Source: Ch67 sp964491665 (GTDB taxonomy: Bacteria; Pseudomonadota; Gammaproteobacteria; Pseudomonadales; Ketobacteraceae). Taken from it: a DNA stretch of 23,497 bases. The notes beneath the pieces are model-generated. The model was not told the origin of the DNA and made no database searches. It saw only the letters and a list, made by a program, of their open reading frames with translations. The first letter of the stretch is position 1; every line of letters starts with the position of its first letter. Below are positions 15,779 through 23,497 of the stretch, piece by piece. The position numbers were made by a program, and so were the translations under genes. The stretch covers positions 1-23,497 of the forward strand of contig CAZBII010000058.1 in the NCBI GenBank assembly GCA_964491665.1, given 5' to 3'.

Positions 15779-17986
15779 ATGCCCGCCATGCTTACCGATC
15801 CTATCCTGTCATCATTGAATGAAGCGCAGAACCGGGCAGTCACGTCTGATGCCGAGCGTTTGCTCGTGCTCGCGGGTGCCGGCAGCGGCAAGACACGCGT
15901 GCTGGTGCATCGCATTGCCTGGCTGATCCAGGCACGACATCTGGCACCTCACAATATTCTGGCGGTGACCTTTACCAACAAGGCCGCAGCGGAAATGCGC
16001 CATCGCATCGAAGCGCTGCTGCGCGCACCGCTCGGTGCCATGTGGGTGGGTACCTTTCACGGCATCGCGCATCGTTTTCTGCGCCTGCACTGGCAGGAAG
16101 CAAAGCTGCCGCAGAATTTCCAGATCCTCGACAGCGACGACCAGTTGCGCCTGGTGAAGCGCGTGATGCGCGCGCTGGAGCTGGACGAAACCCGCTGGCC
16201 GCCGAAACAGGCGCAGTCCTTCATCAATTCCAGCAAGGATGAAGGCCTGCGTGCCGAACACATCGAAGACTACGGCGATATTCACCAGAAAACCCTGATC
16301 CGCATCTATCAACAGTACCAGGATGCCTGCGACACCGGCGGCATGGTGGATTTTGCCGAGCTGCTGCTGCGCAGCCATGAACTGTGGCTGAAACATCCGG
16401 CGCTGCTGCAGCATTACCGCCAGCGTTTCCGCCATATTCTGGTGGACGAATTCCAGGACACCAACCGCATTCAATATGCCTGGCTGCGCGTGCTGGTGGG
16501 CAATGACAACGCCATCACCATTGTCGGTGACGACGACCAGTCCATTTACGGCTGGCGTGGCGCGCGGGTGGAAAACATCCGCCAGTTCGGTGACGATTTC
16601 GGTCGCGCCGAGATCGTGCGGCTGGAACAGAATTATCGCTCCACCTCTGTAATCCTCAGTGCCGCCAATGGCGTGATTGCCAACAACCGCGATCGACTGG
16701 GCAAGGAATTGTGGACCAGCGGCGACGATGGCGAGCCGATTTCCGTGTACGCCGGTTTCAATGAAGTGGATGAAGCGCGTTTCATTGCCGAACGCATCCA
16801 GCATGCAGTGCAGCAGGGTTATCGTCGAGACGATATTGCAATTCTGTATCGTTCCAACGCGCAATCGCGGGTGCTGGAAGAAGCAATGCTGCGTGCCTCG
16901 ATTCCCTATCGCATCTACGGCGGCCACCGCTTTTTCGAGCGCGCCGAGATCAAGAATGCGCTGGCCTATCTGCGTCTGATCTGTCACCGCGATGACGACG
17001 CCGCTTTCGAGCGCGTGGTGAATACGCCGACGCGTGGTCTGGGCGACAAATCACTGGAGCGCATCCGCGCGCTGGCGCGGGAACTGAAAATTCCGCTGTG
17101 GCAGGCCAGCCTGCAGGTGTTGCAGCATCGCGAGCTGGCCACCAAGGCGGGCAATGCGCTGAAAGGTTTTCTCGCGCTGATTGAACAGCTGGATCAGGAA
17201 ACCCGCGGCGTTGGACTGTCGGAACAGACCGAGCGCGTCATCGGCGCGTCCGGCCTGATTGCATTCCACCAGAATGAAAAAGACGATCGTGGCGAAGCGC
17301 GGGTGGAAAACCTGAAGGAACTGATCAGTGCGACGCGGGAATTTGAGGCATCGCTGGATCAGCAGAGTGCTACGCTGGCGGCGTTTCTGGATCACGCGGC
17401 GCTGGAGGCCGGTGAAACCCAGGCCGATGAAAATGAAGACTCCGTGCAGATGATGACGCTGCATGCGGCGAAGGGGCTGGAGTTTCCGATCGTGTTCATG
17501 GCCGGTGTGGAAGAGGGGCTGTTCCCCTCCATGCAGTCGGCGGATGATCAGAATCGCATGGAGGAAGAGCGCCGCCTGTGTTACGTCGGTATCACCCGTG
17601 CGATGAAAAAGCTCTACATCACTTACGCCGAGAGCCGGCGCATTTACGGTTCCGAGGCGTTGCATGCGCCGTCACGCTTCATCCGCGAGATTCCGTTGCA
17701 CCTGCTGCAGGAAGTGCGGGCCTCGGCGCGCGTCACGCGGCCGATGTCATCGTTTGATTCGGGTTACGGCGGAGTGCGGGAGCGCAGCACCACTTACGGC
17801 GGTGCCCGGGTGCAGGCGGCGGATTCGCCTTACCAGTTGGGTCGGTCCGTGCGGCATCCCAAGTTTGGCGACGGCGTGATCATGGGCTGCGAAGGTCAGG
17901 GGCCCAATGCGCGGGTGCGGGTGAATTTCCGGGCGGAAGGCGAGAAATGGCTGGTGGCCCAGTACGCGCGGCTGGAGTTCGTCTAG
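15779..17986 (+). CDS. uvrD: DNA helicase II (UvrD), superfamily 1A 3'-5' helicase
   Basis: This is an ATP-dependent 3'-5' helicase used in nucleotide excision repair and mismatch repair. It has 735 residues, close to E. coli UvrD (720). All SF1A motifs are visible: Q-motif LNEAQNRAV (13-21), Walker A GAGSGKT (33-39), motif Ia VTFTNKAAAEM, Walker B DEFQDTN (from Asp223), motif III GDDDQSIYGWRGA, motif IV LEQNYRS, motif V LHAAKGLEFP with VEEGLFPS, and motif VI ERRLCYVGITRA. The C-terminal end (VRHPKFGDGVIMGCEG to the final LEFV) is the Tudor-like domain typical of UvrD/PcrA rather than Rep. Either ATG 15779 or ATG 15788 could be the start; neither has a ribosome site. It is convergent with yciA across 46 bases. 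Confidence 0.96.
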   Translation: MPAMLTDPILSSLNEAQNRAVTSDAERLLVLAGAGSGKTRVLVHRIAWLIQARHLAPHNILAVTFTNKAAAEMRHRIEALLRAPLGAMWVGTFHGIAHRFLRLHWQEAKLPQNFQILDSDDQLRLVKRVMRALELDETRWPPKQAQSFINSSKDEGLRAEHIEDYGDIHQKTLIRIYQQYQDACDTGGMVDFAELLLRSHELWLKHPALLQHYRQRFRHILVDEFQDTNRIQYAWLRVLVGNDNAITIVGDDDQSIYGWRGARVENIRQFGDDFGRAEIVRLEQNYRSTSVILSAANGVIANNRDRLGKELWTSGDDGEPISVYAGFNEVDEARFIAERIQHAVQQGYRRDDIAILYRSNAQSRVLEEAMLRASIPYRIYGGHRFFERAEIKNALAYLRLICHRDDDAAFERVVNTPTRGLGDKSLERIRALARELKIPLWQASLQVLQHRELATKAGNALKGFLALIEQLDQETRGVGLSEQTERVIGASGLIAFHQNEKDDRGEARVENLKELISATREFEASLDQQSATLAAFLDHAALEAGETQADENEDSVQMMTLHAAKGLEFPIVFMAGVEEGLFPSMQSADDQNRMEEERRLCYVGITRAMKKLYITYAESRRIYGSEALHAPSRFIREIPLHLLQEVRASARVTRPMSSFDSGYGGVRERSTTYGGARVQAADSPYQLGRSVRHPKFGDGVIMGCEGQGPNARVRVNFRAEGEKWLVAQYARLEFV

Positions 17987-18001
17987 CCTCCGGACGGACA
18001 C

Positions 18002-18029
18002 ATCCTTGTGCCCTTCCGCGCACAAGGGT
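18002..18029. terminator. Hairpin between convergent uvrD and yciA, possible terminator
   Basis: CCTTGTGC (18004-18011) pairs perfectly with GCACAAGG (18020-18027) around an 8-base loop, and two further pairs including one G-T extend it. There is no T-tract in either direction. It may act as a shared barrier or a transcript-end stabiliser for the two convergent genes. Confidence 0.4.
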
Positions 18030-18032
18030 GGT

Positions 18033-18437
18033 TCAGGCGGTGCGGGGAACCACGCGGGTGCGGCGGTTTTCGTCGATGGCCACGAAGGTGAACTGGCCTT
18101 CTGTCACCTTGCGGTTTTCGGCGTCGGAATAATGCTGGGCCCAGACTTCCACCAGAATGGTCATGGAGCTGCGGCCAATGTTCAGTACCCGGGTGTGGCA
18201 GCTGACGACCGAGCCCACCGCCACCGGACGCAAAAACACCATGGAATCGATGGCCACGGTGGCCACCCTGCCCCGGGCCAGCCGGTTGGCCGTCACGGCG
18301 CCGGCCAGGTCCATCTGCGACACCAGCCAGCCCCCGAAAATATCCCCCTCTGCATTCGCATCCGCCGGCATGGCGATGGTTTGCAGCGCAAGCTCGCCCA
18401 CGGGTGTGGGAATGTCATCAATCTGTTGCTCGTCCAT
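18033..18437 (-). CDS. yciA: YciA-type acyl-CoA thioesterase
   Basis: This 134-residue hotdog-fold thioesterase hydrolyses acyl-CoA; characterised YciA proteins act on a broad range of chain lengths. The diagnostic segment is NAEGDIFGGWLVSQMDLAGA (about 28-47), where Asp43 in SQMD corresponds to the catalytic acid of the family. VATVAIDSMVFLRPVAVGSVVS then forms the second half of the hotdog. The length is normal. It is distinct from the 4HBT/FadM-like thioesterase earlier in the window, whose active-site motif is different. It is divergent from pstS; an upstream TATAAT with a TTGTGA at 18-base spacing provides a promoter. There is no obvious functional link to phosphate transport. Confidence 0.9.
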   Translation of the reverse strand: MDEQQIDDIPTPVGELALQTIAMPADANAEGDIFGGWLVSQMDLAGAVTANRLARGRVATVAIDSMVFLRPVAVGSVVSCHTRVLNIGRSSMTILVEVWAQHYSDAENRKVTEGQFTFVAIDENRRTRVVPRTA

Positions 18438-18482
18438 TTTATAGTCCAGTCGGGTTGCTTTTTGGAATTATAGGCAGGCGCC

Positions 18483-18512
18483 ATTATAACGGCAGAACTG
18501 AGGGCTTCACAA
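18483..18512 (-). promoter_or_regulatory. Candidate sigma-70 promoter of yciA
   Basis: On the minus strand TTGTGA (18512-18507) and a perfect TATAAT (18488-18483) are 18 bases apart. A second TATAAT (18472-18467) lies closer to the gene but lacks a good -35. The start point would be about 40 bases before the yciA ATG. Confidence 0.5.
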
Positions 18513-18553
18513 AAGCGGCGTGCCGGAATTGCGATGGCGGTGCCGCAACCGTT

Positions 18554-18587
18554 CTGTAATATAATTGTCACGTATCCGTCCTATAGT
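18554..18587 (+). promoter_or_regulatory. Pho box and promoter of the pst operon
   Basis: CTGTAATATAATTGTCAC (18554-18571) matches the 18-base PhoB consensus at about 15 positions and keeps both CTGT-AT-type 7-base direct repeats in register. A -10 element TATAGT (18582-18587) begins 10 bases after it, as in PhoB-activated promoters, where the Pho box replaces the -35. The start point near 18594 gives a leader of about 60 bases before pstS. Induction by phosphate starvation through PhoB/PhoR is therefore expected. Confidence 0.75.
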
Positions 18588-18655
18588 TCCGAGCCCAGAA
18601 GGGAGTGGTTCCTCTGTATCCTCCCTTGGGAATCCCCACCATCTCGGAGAAGACC

Positions 18656-19639
18656 ATGAATTTCAAGAAATTGATCGCTGCTGTTGCTGTATCTGCCAGC
18701 ACCGCTGTAGTGGCTGCTGCTGCCAGCGCCGACACCAAGATTGACGCCAAGCTGCCTGACTACACCAAGGTCAGCGGTATTTCCGGCAACCTGTCCAGCG
18801 TGGGTTCCGACACCCTGGCCAACCTGATGACCCTGTGGGCGGAAGATTTCAAGAAGGCCTACCCCAGCGTGGCCATCCAGATCCAGGCCGCCGGCTCTTC
18901 GACTGCGCCGCCAGCGCTGACTGAAGGCACTTCCAACTTCGGCCCCATGAGCCGTCCGATGAAGGATGAGGAAATCGAGGCCTTCGAAAAGAAATTCGGC
19001 TACAAGCCCACAGCGGTTCCGGTAGCGATCGATGCCCTGGCGGTATTTGTCCACAAGGACAACCCGATCACCGGCATGACCATGGAGCAGGTGGATTCCA
19101 TTTTCTCCAGCACCCGCACCTGCGGTGGCAGCAAGGACATCACCAAGTGGGGCGATCTGGGTCTGACCGGCGCCTGGGTGACCCGCGATCTGCAGATGTA
19201 CGGCCGCAACTCGGTATCCGGCACCTACGGTTACTTCAAGGAACACGCCCTGTGCAAGGGTGACTTCAAGACCAACGTGAACGAGCAGCCCGGTTCCGCG
19301 TCCGTGGTGCAGTCGGTGGCTGGTTCGGTGAACAGCATCGGTTATTCCGGCATCGGTTACACCACGTCCAGCGTGAAGGCAGTGCCCCTGGCCAAGAAAG
19401 CCGGCGCTCCTTTCGTGGAAGCCACTGCCGAGAAGGCGCTGACCGGTGAGTACCCGCTGTCCCGTGCCCTCTATATCTATGTGAATCAGGCTCCGGGCAA
19501 GGAACTGAGCCCGCTGGAGCGCGAGTTCATCAAGATGGTGCTGTCGAAGCAGGGCCAGGAAACCGTGGTGAAGGATGGCTATATCCCGCTGCCGTCGGCC
19601 ATGGCCGCCAAGGCGCTGGCCAAGCTGGGCATCAAGTAA
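18656..19639 (+). CDS. pstS: Phosphate ABC transporter substrate-binding protein PstS
   Basis: This periplasmic protein captures inorganic phosphate and delivers it to the PstCA permease. The ATG at 18656 has GGAG 6 bases upstream and gives 327 residues with a signal peptide ending near Ala25 (VVAAAASA). An in-frame extension to 18605 would disrupt the signal. The mature N-terminus SGNLSSVGSDTLANLMTLWA and the phosphate-contacting loop AAGSSTAPPALTEGTSNFGPMSR are those of the Pseudomonas-type PstS. VPVAIDALAVFVHKDNPI and the RNSVSGTYGYF segment complete the binding cleft. It is the first gene of pstSCA, downstream of the Pho box. A hairpin after its stop may set its expression above that of the permeases. 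Confidence 0.96.
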   Translation: MNFKKLIAAVAVSASTAVVAAAASADTKIDAKLPDYTKVSGISGNLSSVGSDTLANLMTLWAEDFKKAYPSVAIQIQAAGSSTAPPALTEGTSNFGPMSRPMKDEEIEAFEKKFGYKPTAVPVAIDALAVFVHKDNPITGMTMEQVDSIFSSTRTCGGSKDITKWGDLGLTGAWVTRDLQMYGRNSVSGTYGYFKEHALCKGDFKTNVNEQPGSASVVQSVAGSVNSIGYSGIGYTTSSVKAVPLAKKAGAPFVEATAEKALTGEYPLSRALYIYVNQAPGKELSPLEREFIKMVLSKQGQETVVKDGYIPLPSAMAAKALAKLGIK

Positions 19640-19669
19640 GCCTGCCCGGCCGGAGTCAGAGTGAATCGG

Positions 19670-19695
19670 TGGGGCTGCATGACCGTGCGGCCCCA
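19670..19695 (+). terminator. Hairpin between pstS and pstC, possible attenuator or mRNA stabiliser
   Basis: TGGGGCTGCA (19670-19679) can pair with TGCGGCCCCA (19686-19695) in a 10-bp stem including one G-T pair, with a 6-base loop. It is followed by TCTTGCTGTTT, a weak T-rich stretch. Partial termination or 3'-end protection here would explain surplus binding protein relative to permease, a common feature of ABC operons. The role is inferred. Confidence 0.5.
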
Positions 19696-19789
19696 TCTTG
19701 CTGTTTGAAGTACGGGCTCCATTCCGGTTAAACCCGCAAGCAACAACCCGCTGGCATTGCCGGCGCAAAATCAGAGAGTGTCTTGGCTT

Positions 19790-22051
19790 ATGGAAACCAG
19801 CAGCGAATCGATGTTCGGCATACCGGCCCGGCGTATGGCCCGGATTCGCTATCTGCGCAAGCTCAAGGATCAGATTGCCGCCGGCGGCATCACCCTGGGC
19901 GGCATCAGTGTCATTCTGGCGATCTGTCTGATCTTCTTTTATCTGCTGTATGAAATTCTGCCGCTGTTTGTGCCGGCCTTCATTGAGGAGCGCAGCACGC
20001 TGAACAAGCTGGAAGTGAGCGAGCCCTGGCACGTGGTGCTGGAGGAGCAGGCCATGGTGGGCATGGCGGTCGATCGCGAGCGCGGCCCGCTGTTCTTTGA
20101 TGCCCGCACCGGCGCACCCGTGGCGCATGAGGCTCCCGCGCTGCCGGCGGCCATCACCGCTTTTTCCAAGGATACGCCGGCTTCCCACGCCTTTGCGCTG
20201 GGTCTGGCGGATGGCAGCGTGCTGTTGATGAAGCACGATTACGACGCGCACTATGAGGGCGACACCAAGGTGCTCGACCCGGTGCTGAAATTTCCCATGG
20301 GCGAAACCCCGATTCCCGTGCTGGACGGATCGCCGGTGCAGCAGCTGGCGGTGCGCGATGCCGGCGATGTGCTGAAAATTGCCGCCCTCGACAACCAGAA
20401 CCGGGTGTTCCTCAAGGTTTTTGAAAAAGTCGAAAGCTTCATGTCGGACGAGGTGACCCTGCAGGAGCAGGCGCTGGTGGAACTGCCCACTGCCTCGTCG
20501 CGGGTGAACCAGTTGCTGATGAGTCTCGACCAGCGCTGGCTGTTCCTGCTGGAAGATGCGCACCAGATCGAGATTTTCGACCTGCGCAAGGAGCCGGCGC
20601 AGATGCGCGTCGGACTGGTGCCGGTCACCGAAGGCGACACCCGCATCACTCACGCCGATTTCCTGCTGGGCGGTTTCTCCCTGCTGCTGGCGGACGACCA
20701 GGGCCGGATTGCCCAGTGGTTCATGGCCCGGCATCCGGACGGCAGCGACTATCTGGCGCATGTGCGTACGCTGGTGCTGGAGCCGGGCGTGGCCATCACC
20801 GACCTGCAGACCGAACATCGTCGCAAGGGTTTTGTGGTGGGCGATGCCGAGGGCAATATCGGCTTCTTCAATACCACGGCGGAGCGGCTGGCGCTGGACC
20901 AGAAGGTGGCGACCGGTCCGCTGGAATGGATCGCCATGGCGCCGCGCAGTGATGTCGTCGTGTTCCGCGGCCAGGGCCAGCCGGCGCAGCATTTCGCGGT
21001 TGAGAACGAGCACCCGGAAGTCTCCTGGACCTCGTTGTGGGAAAAGGTGTGGTACGAGCGTTACGAGAAGCCCGACTACATCTGGCAGAGTTCCGCCGCC
21101 AACAACGACAACGAACCGAAATTCAGTCTGGTGCCCGTAACGTTCGGCACCCTGAAAGCAGCGTTCTATGCCATGGTGGTGGCGATTCCGCTGTCGCTGT
21201 GCGGCGCGATCTACACGGCCTATTTCATGGCGCCGCGCCTGCGTACCAAGGTCAAGCCGGCCATTGAACTGATGGGTGCCGTGCCCACGGTGATTCTGGG
21301 CTTTCTGGCCGGCCTCTGGCTGGCGCCGCTGGTGGAAGCCAATCTGCCCGGCATGTTCTCGATCCTGATTCTCACGCCGCTCCTGTGCCTGCTGACCGCG
21401 CTGCTGTGGACGCGTTTGCCGCTGGGTGTCCGCACCCGCATTCCGGATGGCTGGGTGCCGCTGATCCTGGCGCCGGTGGTGGTGCTGTCGGGCTACATTT
21501 CCATGCAGATCAGCGAGCCGCTGGAGCTGGCGTTTTTCGGCGGCAACATGCGGCAGTGGCTGACCCACGAACTGGGCATCGATTTCGACCAGCGCAATTC
21601 CATGATTGTCGGCATCGCCATGGGCTTCGCGGTGATTCCCAGCATTTTCTCCATCGCCGAAGACGCGATTTTCGCCGTGCCGAAAAGTCTGACGCAGGGT
21701 TCGCTGGCGCTCGGTGCCACGCCCTGGCAGACCCTGGTGCGGGTGATCCTGCCCACTGCCAGCCCTGGTATTTTCTCGGCGCTGATGATCGGTCTGGGCC
21801 GCGCGGTGGGCGAAACCATGATCGTGCTGATGGCTACCGGCAACACGCCGATCATGGACATGAACATTTTCGAAGGCCTGCGCACGCTGTCGGCCAACAT
21901 CGCGGTGGAAATGCCGGAGGCGGAAGTCAACAGCAGTCACTTCCGCATCCTGTTCCTGTCGGGCTTCGTGCTGTTCGTGTTCACGTTCATCGTGAACACC
22001 ACGGCGGAAATCGTGCGCCAGCGTCTGCGCAAGAAATACGGTTCACTCTAA
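19790..22051 (+). CDS. pstC: Phosphate ABC transporter permease PstC, long form
   Basis: This is an inner-membrane permease subunit of the phosphate importer. From the ATG at 19790 it has 753 residues, far longer than E. coli PstC (about 320). After a first membrane helix (33-62) there is an insert of about 380 residues (63-445) before the permease core starts at SLVPVTFGTLKAAFYAMVVA. The insert carries repeated strand motifs such as LADGSVLLMK, DDQGRIAQWF and GDAEGNIGFF, which suggest a periplasmic beta-propeller. The core has the remaining helices and the ATPase-coupling EAA loop (SLALGATPWQTLVRVILPTASPG, about 638-660). Similar long PstC proteins occur in pseudomonads, as I recall. A TTG at 19757 in the same frame is possible, and no start has a strong ribosome site. 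It is followed 12 bases later by pstA. Confidence 0.94.
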   Translation: METSSESMFGIPARRMARIRYLRKLKDQIAAGGITLGGISVILAICLIFFYLLYEILPLFVPAFIEERSTLNKLEVSEPWHVVLEEQAMVGMAVDRERGPLFFDARTGAPVAHEAPALPAAITAFSKDTPASHAFALGLADGSVLLMKHDYDAHYEGDTKVLDPVLKFPMGETPIPVLDGSPVQQLAVRDAGDVLKIAALDNQNRVFLKVFEKVESFMSDEVTLQEQALVELPTASSRVNQLLMSLDQRWLFLLEDAHQIEIFDLRKEPAQMRVGLVPVTEGDTRITHADFLLGGFSLLLADDQGRIAQWFMARHPDGSDYLAHVRTLVLEPGVAITDLQTEHRRKGFVVGDAEGNIGFFNTTAERLALDQKVATGPLEWIAMAPRSDVVVFRGQGQPAQHFAVENEHPEVSWTSLWEKVWYERYEKPDYIWQSSAANNDNEPKFSLVPVTFGTLKAAFYAMVVAIPLSLCGAIYTAYFMAPRLRTKVKPAIELMGAVPTVILGFLAGLWLAPLVEANLPGMFSILILTPLLCLLTALLWTRLPLGVRTRIPDGWVPLILAPVVVLSGYISMQISEPLELAFFGGNMRQWLTHELGIDFDQRNSMIVGIAMGFAVIPSIFSIAEDAIFAVPKSLTQGSLALGATPWQTLVRVILPTASPGIFSALMIGLGRAVGETMIVLMATGNTPIMDMNIFEGLRTLSANIAVEMPEAEVNSSHFRILFLSGFVLFVFTFIVNTTAEIVRQRLRKKYGSL

Positions 22052-22063
22052 GGGTTCTGCATC

Positions 22064-23497
22064 ATGAAAAATCTGCGTGACTGGTATCGCAAGGGTGAAC
22101 CCTGGGTCTGGCTGAATGCGGGCGCGGTGGCCATCAATATCGTGATGGTGGTGGGGCTGCTGGGCCTGATCGCCGTGCGTGGACTGGGGCATTTCTGGCC
22201 GCATGCGGTGATTGACGGCCTGTACACCCAGCCGGACGGCACCGAGGTGCGGGTGATTGGCGAGATTGCCGACGAGGAGTGGGTGCCCGCCAGCCGTCTG
22301 CAGGAAGCCGGCGCCAAGGTGCCCGACGGCCATGACGTCGTGCAGCGCATGCTGATGAAAACCGGCAACCGCGATATTACCGGCCAGGATTTCCGCTGGC
22401 TGATCGCCGCCAACCTGCGCGAGGTGAAGGAGCCGGAAGCACTGCTGGTGGTGGAGCGCCGCGAGTGGGGCAATTACTACGGCTACCTGCTGCAGGTGAA
22501 GGAGCACGACACGGTGGTGGCCAGCGGCGAGGATGCCTACGCCGAACTGGAAACCCGCCTGCAGCGCGCGGTAACCCTGCATGACCAGATCCGCGACATT
22601 GAATCCGGTGCCATGGGTTCCATCAACTACCAGCTGGAGCGCCTGCGTCTGCACGAGCGCAGTCTCACCCTGCAAGGCGCACTGGACGACAATGCGCAGC
22701 GCGAACTGGCGGAAGAACGGGCCGCGCTGGACGCCGAATACAAGGCGCTGCACGAACAGCTCAACGGCCTGTACACCGAGATCAAGCGCGACAGTCTGGT
22801 GGCGGAAAGCATGACCGGCGTGGAAAGCACCATTCCGCTGGAGCGGGTGGTGCAGTTCTATCGTCCCAATGCCATGTCGCTGTTGCAGAAAATTGCGTTT
22901 TACGGTCACCAGTTCTGGAATTTCCTCAGTGAGGAACCGCGTGAGGCCAACACCGAAGGCGGCGTGTTCCCGGCCATTTTCGGCACCGTGCTGATGGTGC
23001 TGCTGATGTCGGTGCTGGTGACGCCGTTCGGCGTGGTGGCGGCGCTGTATCTGCGCGAATATGCGAAGCAGGGTGCAATGACCCGCATCATCCGCATTGC
23101 CGTGAACAACCTGGCGGGGGTGCCGTCGATCGTGTACGGCGTGTTTGGTCTGGGTTTCTTCGTGTATTTCATGGGTGGCAGCATCGACGATCTGTTCTAT
23201 CCGGAAGCCGCGCCGTCGCCGGTGTTTGGCACACCGGGCCTGATGTGGGCTTCGATCACGCTGTCGCTGCTGACCCTGCCGGTGGTGATCGTGGCCACCG
23301 AGGAAGGCCTGACCCGCATTCCCAAATCGATCCGCGAAGGTTCGCTGGCGCTGGGTGCCACCAAATTTGAAACCATCTGGAAAGTGATCCTGCCCATGTC
23401 CAGTCCGGCGATGATGACCGGCCTGATCCTGGCGATTGCGCGTGCGGCCGGTGAAGTGGCGCCGATTCTCTTTACCGGGGCCTCTTATTATCTGGCC
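22064..23497 (+). CDS. pstA: Phosphate ABC transporter permease PstA, long form, partial
   Basis: This is the second permease subunit of the phosphate importer, with 478 codons visible before the right edge cuts it off. The ATG at 22064 has AAGGG about 10 bases upstream. A first membrane helix (about 18-40) is followed by a large insert (about 41-300), which includes a probable coiled coil at about 157-247. The core follows: GGVFPAIFGTVLMVLLMSVLVTPFG, REYAK, then VNNLAGVPSIVYGVFGLGFF. The EAA coupling loop IREGSLALGATKFETIWKVILPMSSP is at about 423-448. The missing C-terminus should hold the last helix. PstB and PhoU genes would be expected downstream. The insert mirrors the one in PstC and probably meets it in the periplasm. 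Confidence 0.94.
   Translation, partial: MKNLRDWYRKGEPWVWLNAGAVAINIVMVVGLLGLIAVRGLGHFWPHAVIDGLYTQPDGTEVRVIGEIADEEWVPASRLQEAGAKVPDGHDVVQRMLMKTGNRDITGQDFRWLIAANLREVKEPEALLVVERREWGNYYGYLLQVKEHDTVVASGEDAYAELETRLQRAVTLHDQIRDIESGAMGSINYQLERLRLHERSLTLQGALDDNAQRELAEERAALDAEYKALHEQLNGLYTEIKRDSLVAESMTGVESTIPLERVVQFYRPNAMSLLQKIAFYGHQFWNFLSEEPREANTEGGVFPAIFGTVLMVLLMSVLVTPFGVVAALYLREYAKQGAMTRIIRIAVNNLAGVPSIVYGVFGLGFFVYFMGGSIDDLFYPEAAPSPVFGTPGLMWASITLSLLTLPVVIVATEEGLTRIPKSIREGSLALGATKFETIWKVILPMSSPAMMTGLILAIARAAGEVAPILFTGASYYLA

Noticed and set aside
18581..21940. Very long minus-strand open frame (over 1,100 codons) opposite pstS and pstC
   Set aside because: Its translation is His/Gln/Arg-rich and without family motifs, as expected antisense to GC-rich genes. 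The plus strand carries clear PstS and PstC.
1..23497. Mobile elements, CRISPR arrays, tRNA or rRNA genes, and defence systems
   Set aside because: I saw no transposase or integrase, no regular short repeats with spacers, no tRNA-like structures, and no recognised defence proteins. Every sizeable gene is a housekeeping, envelope, metabolic or regulatory type or an unrecognised exported protein.

Overview
The window looks like ordinary chromosome of a moderately GC-rich gammaproteobacterium of the Pseudomonas/Marinobacter/Alcanivorax type. This placement rests on gene content: an AcrR-type regulator divergent from an RND pump, an adjacent DUF1329/DUF1302 gene pair, UvrD, YciA, and a Pseudomonas-like PstS followed by oversized PstC and PstA permeases. 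It is an inference from remembered families; species or genus cannot be assigned. I saw no insertion sequences, phage genes, CRISPR arrays, tRNA or rRNA genes.

Layout. (1) 1-2815: a multidrug efflux locus. The RND pump gene (minus strand, cut by the window's left edge) and its lipoprotein adaptor form an operon, divergent from a TetR/AcrR repressor gene. A palindromic operator sits inside both divergent promoters. (2) 2853-5949: a minus-strand cluster encoding an iron-dependent alcohol dehydrogenase, a hotdog-fold thioesterase (TGATG stop/start overlap) and an aldehyde dehydrogenase. It looks like a small alcohol-to-aldehyde-to-acid module of unknown substrate. (3) 6123-7943: a membrane diguanylate cyclase (7TMR-DISM plus GGDEF) that has lost the usual inhibitory-site motif. 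(4) 8162-9451: an unrecognised exported protein of 429 residues. (5) 9474-11674: a two-gene minus-strand operon closed by a strong terminator. It encodes an exported protein joining a long coiled coil to a lipase-like alpha/beta-hydrolase domain with Gly at the nucleophile position, followed by an unrecognised small exported protein. (6) 11964-15444: a DUF1302 outer-membrane protein and a DUF1329 periplasmic protein in one operon with its own terminator. (7) 15779-17986: uvrD, convergent with a yciA thioesterase gene (18033-18437). (8) 18554-23497: a phosphate-transport operon pstS-pstC-pstA, preceded by a good Pho box and -10; pstA runs off the right edge.

The most novel-looking part is the coiled-coil/pseudo-hydrolase operon (9538-11674). 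Other points to follow up are the unrecognised exported protein at 8162, the DUF1302/DUF1329 operon, and the large extra domains inserted in PstC and PstA. The regulatory sites at the efflux and pst loci can be read with reasonable confidence.
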